Positions 25,599 through 28,936 of a DNA stretch of 28,936 nt are shown piece after piece. Numbering within the stretch: position 1 is the first letter of the stretch; every line of letters begins with the position of its first letter. Origin of the DNA: DASWFI01 sp036394315. Its GTDB lineage: Bacteria > Patescibacteriota > Doudnabacteria > UBA920 > O2-02-FULL-48-8. Both the position numbers and the translations under genes were made by a program. Location of the stretch: NCBI GenBank assembly GCA_036394315.1, contig DASWFI010000025.1, positions 1-28,936 of the forward strand, given 5' to 3'. The notes beneath the pieces are model-generated. The model worked only from the letters and a program-made list of their open reading frames with translations. It ran no database searches and had not been told where the DNA came from.

Positions 25599-25677
25599 GC
25601 GGTCGTAGTTCAAAGGCAGAACACTAGCGCCTCACCTGCCCTAGTAGTTGTGGGTTCGAATCCCATCGACCGCTCCA
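25599..25677 (+). tRNA. tRNA-Gly-like gene with abnormal anticodon arm
   Basis: The body looks like bacterial tRNA-Gly: acceptor GCGGTCG/CGACCGC, D-arm GTTC/GAAC, T-arm GTGGG-TTCGAAT-CCCAT, discriminator T and encoded CCA. The segment between D-arm and T-arm is 4 nt too long for class I. The best fold is a 7-bp anticodon stem, CTAGCGC/GCCCTAG, with a C-C mismatch and loop CTCACCT, which would present CAC (a Val anticodon) on a Gly body. GlyRS normally needs C35 and C36. It may be a non-translating tRNA-like RNA, a recombinant tRNA or a pseudogene. It is co-transcribed with the 68-aa gene. Confidence 0.6.
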
Positions 25678-25680
25678 TTC

Positions 25681-25714
25681 AGACTGAAACTTAACGATAA
25701 GTTTCAGTCTTTTT
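25681..25714 (+). terminator. Strong Rho-independent terminator
   Basis: Perfect 12-bp stem AGACTGAAACTT/AAGTTTCAGTCT (25681-25692 with 25699-25710), 6-nt loop, T-run. It ends the 68-aa/tRNA-like unit. Confidence 0.95.
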
Positions 25715-25736
25715 ATTTGTAAAGTCTTGATAGGAT

Positions 25737-25765
25737 TTGACTGCTTTTTTTAATTGCTATATTAT
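25737..25765 (+). promoter_or_regulatory. Promoter of the small-protein operon, with palindromes at the start site
   Basis: TTGACT (25737-25742), 17-nt spacer and TATTAT (25760-25765). TGCTATATT overlaps it as an extended -10 with 15-nt spacing. The likely start near 25770 falls on the perfect palindrome CATATA-AG-TATATG (25769-25782), which runs into ATATGA-A-TCATAT (25778-25790). These are possible operator sites. Confidence 0.6.
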
Positions 25766-25835
25766 TTTCATATAAGTATATGAATCATATATTCGGACAC
25801 AACTCCATAAAGCAATTGATTCAAGCCATTGTCGG

Positions 25836-25947
25836 CTGGGTCAGATTTGATCGTGTCCCAGTGTATGTCGGTTTATATAGAAAACGCTAGCTTACAAGCA
25901 AAACGAAATTTCTAGAATGAACCGACCAAATAGGTCGGATTTTTGTT
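25836..25947 (+). promoter_or_regulatory. Attenuator-type leader RNA, copy A
   Basis: Hairpin I is CTGGG/CCCAG (25836-25840 with 25857-25861). P1 is GTCGGTTT (25867-25874) with GAACCGAC (25919-25926). P2, inside P1, is TAGAAA-A-CG (25878-25886) with CG-AAA-TTTCTA (25904-25914). The terminator CCGACC/GGTCGG (25922-25927 with 25933-25938) plus ATTTTTGTT shares CCGAC with P1, so P1 and terminator exclude each other. The copy at 28497-28604 keeps every element with compensating changes. The leader precedes four tiny genes. The trigger is unknown. Confidence 0.75.
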
Positions 25948-26000
25948 GGATGGATGCAGATGAAGCAAGATATGCACCTATCCCATTTCTCCAGGAGGAA

Positions 26001-26096
26001 ATGACTGTATCCAGCCTACGGACCCTAATCACGATTACCAGACCATTCGATCACCTACACAGTGCCCCTAGATCCCACGAAGGAGATGAGCAATGA
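26001..26096 (+). CDS. Tiny 31-aa ORF, first of the small-protein operon
   Basis: ATG 26001 follows AGGAGGAA at ideal distance, and the stop TGA overlaps the next ATG as ATGA, the usual sign of translational coupling. The peptide (MTVSSLRTLITITRPFDHL...) is basic with no recognised motif. The frame is open in phase to ATG 25950, just after the attenuator T-tract, giving a 48-aa alternative that lacks a good Shine-Dalgarno site. It may be a real small protein or a leader peptide controlling the next gene. Confidence 0.55.
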   Translation: MTVSSLRTLITITRPFDHLHSAPRSHEGDEQ

Positions 26097-26263
26097 CTGA
26101 GGTCGCGTTTGGAACCCCGAGCGTACCCACCACGAACGATTCTCACCGCGCTGATCCGGACCCCGCGACGGAGCCGCAGCAGCAAGCTGTGGCCACAACA
26201 GCGACGCAGGATTGGACCTGGCTGGACGAGGAAGAAGCCCGTAAAGAGCTCTACCCCGGCTAG
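26093..26263 (+). CDS. Unrecognised 56-aa acidic protein
   Basis: The start is supported by AAGGAG about 8 nt upstream and by the 4-nt overlap with the preceding small ORF. The sequence is Pro/Thr/Gln-rich in the first 40 residues and ends with an aromatic-acidic segment, QDWTWLDEEEARKELYPG. It is probably disordered with a short C-terminal interaction helix. The gene is very GC-rich compared with the chromosome around it. The next gene starts 9 nt later. I recognise no family. Confidence 0.65.
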   Translation: MTEVAFGTPSVPTTNDSHRADPDPATEPQQQAVATTATQDWTWLDEEEARKELYPG

Positions 26264-26272
26264 GAGATAGAG

Positions 26273-26473
26273 ATGAATAGCCAGACCACCACTAAAACCT
26301 CTACTTCTGAGGAGGACCTGGTAATCTGTCCACATACCCGAGGCAAACATAATGTGAAGCTGATCCGAGTATTCGGTCAGCCAAACCCGGTCCTCGCTTG
26401 CGTCGAGTGTCACACGCCACTGACTGCCAAGTCACCGATCGGCGTCCAGGGTCAAGTATGCCACTCGAGCTAG
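26273..26473 (+). CDS. 66-aa putative zinc-ribbon protein
   Basis: GGAGATAG precedes ATG 26273. After a Ser/Thr-rich start comes CPHTRGKH (one Cys and two His), about 16 residues, then a CVECH knuckle. This is the spacing of a small zinc-ribbon or treble-clef finger, so nucleic-acid or protein binding is plausible. A later single Cys sits at CHSS. It is the third gene of the operon behind the attenuator leader. No specific family is recognised. Confidence 0.68.
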   Translation: MNSQTTTKTSTSEEDLVICPHTRGKHNVKLIRVFGQPNPVLACVECHTPLTAKSPIGVQGQVCHSS

Positions 26474-26667
26474 TCCCGTTGAACACTCTGGACATCCTTT
26501 GCTTTTTCGCAAGCGAGCTCCCTCACGAGCTTCGTGACGGATACGATGGAATAGAAATGGCGTCCACAGGCGTCCCTGTATCAGTCGACCCGCTATCATC
26601 ACTGGCGGACTGTGCATCCCTACCGGAATATTCGGTGGACGCGAACCAGGGGCTCGGCGACAACTAA
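26458..26667 (+). CDS. Unrecognised 69-aa acidic protein
   Basis: ATG 26458 lies 16 nt before the end of the zinc-ribbon gene in another frame. The upstream site (CAGGGTCAAGT) is only a weak Shine-Dalgarno match, so coupling with the upstream gene is likely. The protein is acidic (LDILCFFASELPHELRDGYD near the N terminus), with a low-complexity tail. The stop at 26665-26667 abuts a terminator, and codon use matches the neighbours, which supports it as a real gene. No domain is recognised. Confidence 0.55.
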   Translation: MPLELVPLNTLDILCFFASELPHELRDGYDGIEMASTGVPVSVDPLSSLADCASLPEYSVDANQGLGDN

Positions 26668-26703
26668 GGCCACAAGGTCAATCCTTGCCGGCCTCTTTTT
26701 TTT
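26667..26703 (+). terminator. Terminator of the small-protein operon
   Basis: AGGCC/GGCCT outer stem (26667-26671 with 26690-26694) and AAGG/CCTT inner stem, followed by a run of eight T. Confidence 0.9.
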
Positions 26704-26718
26704 GCCCAAAAAATAAAC

Positions 26719-26724
26719 TATAAT
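26719..26724 (+). promoter_or_regulatory. -10 box of tRNA-Pro
   Basis: Perfect TATAAT, 16 nt before the tRNA. The -35 position falls in the T-run of the preceding terminator and is poor. Confidence 0.5.
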
Positions 26725-26740
26725 ACTTGAGTTATAAAAA

Positions 26741-26814
26741 CGGGGTGTAGTATACCGGTAGTACGCGCCCATGGGGTGGGTGTAGACCGGGTTCAATTCC
26801 CGGCACCCCGACCA
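26741..26814 (+). tRNA. tRNA-Pro (anticodon GGG)
   Basis: Acceptor CGGGGTG/CACCCCG with the C1-G72 pair typical of bacterial tRNA-Pro, discriminator A and encoded CCA. D-arm GTAT/GTAC. Anticodon stem CGCCC/GGGTG around loop ATGGGGT gives anticodon GGG with G37. T-arm CCGGG-TTCAATT-CCCGG. Reads CCC and CCU. The variable loop is 4 nt. Confidence 0.94.
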
Positions 26815-27022
26815 ATGAGTACATTTTGGAACCGCTCGATTCCTTAAGATTCAGGAGAAACTCCTGCCGCAGAAGTTCTAAACTAGGTTCCAAGATCTGA
26901 TCGTCACCTGACCCTAGCGGTACAGGGCTGACGATAGCGTTGAACTGAGTAAAAGTTCCAAGATCGTATCGTTAACCCTCGTCTCGATGGATTCTGTCAG
27001 TTCCAACATCGACCGCTCAGGC
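26815..27022 (+). ncRNA. Structured non-coding stretch after tRNA-Pro
   Basis: No good ORF. TTGGAACC (26826-26833) pairs with GGTTCCAA (26886-26893), enclosing CAGGAG-AAA-CTCCTG (26852-26866). A second module pairs ATCGTCA/TGACGAT (26900-26906 with 26929-26935) around CCCT/AGGG. GTTCCAA(G/C)ATC occurs three times (26887, 26955, 27000). The 12-mer CATCGACCGCTC at 27007 also occurs in the 3' part of the tRNA-Gly-like gene (25664). It could be a structured RNA read through from tRNA-Pro, or decayed tRNA sequence. Confidence 0.4.
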
Positions 27023-27083
27023 CGACCAATAAATAAAAGTTTTCCAATCATATTGTAAACATTGATTTTAAAGGGTTTTCCAA
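27023..27083 (+). repeat. Direct repeat, copy 1
   Basis: About 55 of 61 positions match copy 2 at 27702-27761. Starts CGACCAATAAATAAAAG and ends GTTTTCCAA, with a near-palindromic CAAT-(C/A)AT-ATTG core. The first bases resemble the 3' end of tRNA-Pro plus flank (CGACCAATGA). Confidence 0.85.
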
Positions 27084-27191
27084 ATTCATTTCATAAGTGG
27101 ACTTGGGAAGCCTTTTTAAATTTATTTGGCTTAGTTGAGAGATTTAATCGGTTCTCCAAATTCAATTGGTAGTCCATCCGGGAATTTGATA

Positions 27192-27200
27192 TGCTATAGG
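27192..27200 (+). promoter_or_regulatory. Possible extended -10 before the membrane-protein gene
   Basis: TGC plus TATAGG immediately upstream of ATG 27204. If used, the transcript would be leaderless or nearly so. No -35 is visible. Confidence 0.35.
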
Positions 27201-27203
27201 TAT

Positions 27204-27608
27204 ATGAATAATTCAAATAAAATTTATCCCGCGCTTATCGCAATTTTCTTTATTACTGCGGTCGATACGATGCTTAGTCTTACACTTTTCGTACTAGTGG
27301 CATTAGGATCGCTACGGTTATTATCAAAACAACTAGCTACTACTACATTATATTTAACTGAAATTGGTATAGTATTTGGAATCGTTCTGTTAATTGTTCG
27401 TTTTTTTACAATAAAACGGAATCTTAGCAGGGTTCCCCTTACATCATTAGCGTTAATAAAAGGGTGGACTGTCTTTGTTGTTTCAATTGTAGTTGCAGTA
27501 ATCGAATTTATTGCGGCTTATCTATTTAAATTTCCATTGCCTGCTGTACTGTTTTTTTCAATTTCAGGTTTTATATTGTTTTATTTTTTGTTAAATAGTA
27601 ATAAATAA
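27204..27608 (+). CDS. Unrecognised 134-aa membrane protein with four predicted spans
   Basis: Four hydrophobic segments of about 20 residues (near 10-35, 44-65, 83-105 and 110-130) with short basic loops (RFFTIKRNLSR). I prefer ATG 27204, since the upstream in-frame extension from 27135 is polar and lies across a possible -10 box. The protein is AT-rich, like the chromosome and unlike the GC-rich small genes nearby. It lies alone between the two copies of the 61-bp direct repeat. The arrangement of four helices recalls small DUF-type integral proteins, but I assign no family. Confidence 0.65.
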   Translation: MNNSNKIYPALIAIFFITAVDTMLSLTLFVLVALGSLRLLSKQLATTTLYLTEIGIVFGIVLLIVRFFTIKRNLSRVPLTSLALIKGWTVFVVSIVVAVIEFIAAYLFKFPLPAVLFFSISGFILFYFLLNSNK

Positions 27609-27701
27609 GAGGATATAGAAAATTAAGAACCTTGCAAAATATATAGTTTATAAATATTCTTAACTAAACCCAAATAAGTTTTCCATTTGTCTCGACTTGG
27701 T

Positions 27702-27761
27702 CGACCAATAAATAAAAGTTTTTCAATAATATTGGAACATTGAATTTAAAGAGTTTTCCAA
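27702..27761 (+). repeat. Direct repeat, copy 2
   Basis: Same orientation as copy 1, with five mismatches and a one-base gap over 60 bases. It lies between the membrane-protein gene and the convergent toxin gene. A partial motif (AAATAAGTTTTCCATTT) occurs about 30 bases before it. Confidence 0.85.
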
Positions 27762-27794
27762 TCATTCCCCAAAGACCATGACTTTTTTTCATAA

Positions 27795-28064
27795 TTATTG
27801 ATAAATTGAATGATCTCCAATATCAATAAATAAAACAGTGTCGTCAAATATGAATCTAAAAACCACGCGATGTTTTTGGGTAACTGAAAAAGACCAAAGA
27901 TCTTGATTTTTTCCTTTTAATTTATGCGTTCTAAGTTTCGAATCGAAACAATCGCGGCGAAAGATGGCTTCCTTTTTAACTACTTCTGATTGTAAAGAAA
28001 CCTGAAGTTTTTTGAATGCCTTGCCAAAATGCGAGGAGTAAAAAACGGTTTTTATCGGCCGCAT
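27795..28064 (-). CDS. RelE/ParE-superfamily toxin
   Basis: An 89-aa basic protein, probably an mRNA interferase or related toxin. It shows the superfamily pattern: an N-terminal helix pair with FGKAFKKL, then a KLKGKNQDLWSFSVTQKHRVVF sheet region and the closing DIGDHSIY strand with the conserved His and Tyr. It starts one base after the antitoxin stop, so the two are translationally coupled. It is transcribed from the antitoxin promoter. Which RelE subgroup it belongs to (YoeB, YafQ, HigB or RelE) is not decided. Confidence 0.85.
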   Translation of the reverse strand: MRPIKTVFYSSHFGKAFKKLQVSLQSEVVKKEAIFRRDCFDSKLRTHKLKGKNQDLWSFSVTQKHRVVFRFIFDDTVLFIDIGDHSIYQ

Positions 28065-28065
28065 G

Positions 28066-28308
28066 CTATTTCTTTGATTTTTTCATCAAAGCGGAAAGTC
28101 CACCTGGTCGTAAAACTTTGAGAGTTCCTCGGCGTAGTTCATCATCTGCGATACGCACTGCTTCCTCAAGCTGTGATTCTTCCATATAACGACGCAAAGC
28201 TATCCGTAAAAGCTCTGAACGCGTCATGTGCTGCTGTTTAGCCAATTTTTCAGATTCTGCTACCATTTCTGGCGGCAATGAAATAGTTACCAAAGATGAA
28301 GTTCTCAT
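28066..28308 (-). CDS. Ribbon-helix-helix (CopG/Arc-type) antitoxin
   Basis: An 80-aa protein with an N-terminal RHH fold: beta strand SLVTISLPPEM, helix VAESEKLAKQQ, then MTRSELLRIALRRYMEE. The acidic-to-basic tail would bind and neutralise the toxin. It is the first gene of the minus-strand pair. Its start codon lies just inside a perfect 19-bp palindrome on the upstream side, consistent with autorepression by an RHH dimer. The leader is about 24 nt with no clear Shine-Dalgarno site. Confidence 0.9.
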   Translation of the reverse strand: MRTSSLVTISLPPEMVAESEKLAKQQHMTRSELLRIALRRYMEESQLEEAVRIADDELRRGTLKVLRPGGLSALMKKSKK

Positions 28309-28319
28309 GTGGTTATTGA

Positions 28320-28368
28320 GTTAATACTAAGTATTAACATTATATCAGCCTCAATTTATATCTGTCAA
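28320..28368 (-). promoter_or_regulatory. Toxin-antitoxin promoter and operator
   Basis: Reading the minus strand: TTGACA (28368-28363), 18-nt spacer, TATAAT (28344-28339), both perfect consensus. Immediately downstream, over the start site, lies GTTAATACT-T-AGTATTAAC (28338-28320), a perfect 9+1+9 palindrome and the likely operator of the RHH antitoxin. Confidence 0.92.
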
Positions 28369-28406
28369 TACAATATCGCTCGCATTGGTTGTAGATTTAT
28401 TGATAT

Positions 28407-28435
28407 TTGACTCAATTTCAATTAATTGCTAAACT
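28407..28435 (+). promoter_or_regulatory. Promoter of the second attenuator-leader unit
   Basis: TTGACT (28407-28412), 17-nt spacer ending TGC, and TAAACT (28430-28435). It shares TTTGACT and TAATTGCTA with the promoter at 25737, so promoter and leader seem to have been duplicated together. Predicted start near 28442. Confidence 0.7.
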
Positions 28436-28496
28436 TTTTTTAAGCTTTATGAACCCATTTTTGACCAACATTATTAGCCAGATTACCCAGATTATT

Positions 28497-28604
28497 TTGG
28501 GGCTTCTTATTTTGGTCCCAACCCCAGTCGGTTCATATAGAAAACGTTAAAGCCTTAAAAACGATTTCTTTGCTAGAACCGACCATAAGGGTCGGATTTT
28601 TGTT
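28497..28604 (+). promoter_or_regulatory. Attenuator-type leader RNA, copy B
   Basis: Hairpin I TTGGG/CCCAA (28497-28501 with 28517-28521). P1 is GTCGGTTC (28527-28534) with GAACCGAC (28576-28583). P2 is TAGAAA-A-CG (28538-28546) with CG-A-TTTCT (28562-28569). The terminator CCGACC/GGTCGG (28579-28584 with 28590-28595) plus ATTTTTGTT overlaps P1. Compared with copy A, hairpin I changes C-G to T-A and P1 changes T-G to C-G, both keeping pairing, while loops differ freely. It precedes two small genes with strong Shine-Dalgarno sites. Confidence 0.75.
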
Positions 28605-28654
28605 CCTCCGGATTAGTATCTGATTTTCGGATATTGATCTGGAGGTAGAAATCG

Positions 28655-28858
28655 ATGGAGGATCATATTGCTGAAGCCGCCCGACACGAAAGTAATTTGG
28701 CCCAACTCATGACTCTGTACTACAGACATAGGAGTGCTGGGACGGCGCTGCCGCAAGACCTCGCATATGCCATTAGGCATGCAGAGGATAGGATCAGAGA
28801 GCTTCGAAAGAACCAGCCCACCGGCAAGTTAACGATTGTAGATCAGGAAAGGACGTGA
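28655..28858 (+). CDS. Unrecognised 67-aa helical protein
   Basis: Start supported by CTGGAGG ahead of ATG 28655. The sequence is mostly charged and helical (an AEAARHESNLAQLMTLYYRH segment, then AYAIRHAEDRIRELRKN), so a small helical hairpin is likely. No cysteines or membrane spans, and no family recognised. It is the first gene behind leader copy B and GC-rich like the other small genes. The next gene starts 3 nt after its stop. Confidence 0.7.
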   Translation: MEDHIAEAARHESNLAQLMTLYYRHRSAGTALPQDLAYAIRHAEDRIRELRKNQPTGKLTIVDQERT

Positions 28859-28861
28859 TCC

Positions 28862-28936
28862 ATGGATCCTCGCGCCGATGAACTGTGGAAGAAAGACGCT
28901 GAAGCTCGTCGTCGGGCGGAAGTACCGCGCTCTACA
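28862..28936 (+). CDS. Start of a further small gene, cut by window edge
   Basis: ATG 28862 preceded by AAAGGA (28848-28853). The 25 codons visible are open and highly charged (MDPRADELWKKDAEARRRAEV). Spacing of 3 nt from the previous stop indicates an operon. Product unknown. Confidence 0.6.
   Translation, partial: MDPRADELWKKDAEARRRAEVPRST

Noticed and set aside
25599..25677. tRNA-Gly(UCA) reading UGA as glycine (code 25)
   Set aside because: UGA closes many genes here (for example at 6879, 7718, 11670 and 22292), no gene has in-frame UGA, and the TCA triplet is not in the anticodon position of any good fold.
26051..26413. Minus-strand 120-aa ORF opposite the small genes
   Set aside because: The plus-strand ORFs have Shine-Dalgarno sites, an ATGA junction, promoter and terminator in their favour. 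The minus ORF has none of these.
27023..27761. CRISPR array
   Set aside because: Only two copies 679 bp apart with a gene between them, and no cas genes.

Overview
The window reads as part of a small, gene-dense bacterial chromosome, most likely Patescibacteria/Candidate Phyla Radiation. This is an inference from gene content and style. Genes are packed with 4-nt ATGA overlaps and housekeeping Shine-Dalgarno signals are weak. Aminoacyl-tRNA synthetases are short apart from one insertion, and a polyprenol-phosphate-mannose type GT2-DUF2723 fusion is present. Many promoters have an extended -10 (TGnTATAAT-like). UGA is used as a stop by several genes, so the recoded code 25 of Gracilibacteria/SR1 does not apply.

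Region 1 (1-4357) holds the 3' part of tgt, an isolated small gene with its own promoter and terminator, glyS and an M16 peptidase. Region 2 (4372-14167) is an overlapping run of membrane glycosyltransferases. It comprises a DPM1-type GT2 fused to DUF2723, a GT87-like protein, a second GT87-like protein fused to another polytopic module, and a GT39/83-like protein. An FkbM methyltransferase and, oddly, endonuclease IV sit in the same run. Together the glycosyltransferases look like a pathway that makes a polyprenyl-phosphate sugar and transfers it outside the membrane. Region 3 (14206-25201) is housekeeping: an AI-2E family transporter, metG, tatD, leuS, tsaC, an MFS protein, glyA, a PAP2 phosphatase, tRNA-Leu(CAA) and parB. 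leuS carries a whole RBBP9/YdeN-type alpha/beta hydrolase of about 180 residues inside its CP1 editing domain.

Region 4 (25203-28936) is accessory. It contains three transcription units with strong promoters, long structured leaders that end in an attenuator-like terminator, and tiny GC-rich genes with strong Shine-Dalgarno sites. It also holds a tRNA-Gly-like gene with an abnormal anticodon arm, tRNA-Pro(GGG), a structured or tRNA-derived non-coding stretch, a 61-bp direct repeat flanking a small membrane protein, and a RelE/RHH toxin-antitoxin operon with a clear operator.

The two strongest candidates for something undescribed are the LeuRS-hydrolase chimera and the duplicated leader RNA at 25836-25947 and 28497-28604. 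The leader has a terminator/antiterminator architecture with compensatory base changes between its copies. No integrase, transposase, CRISPR array or reverse transcriptase was seen.
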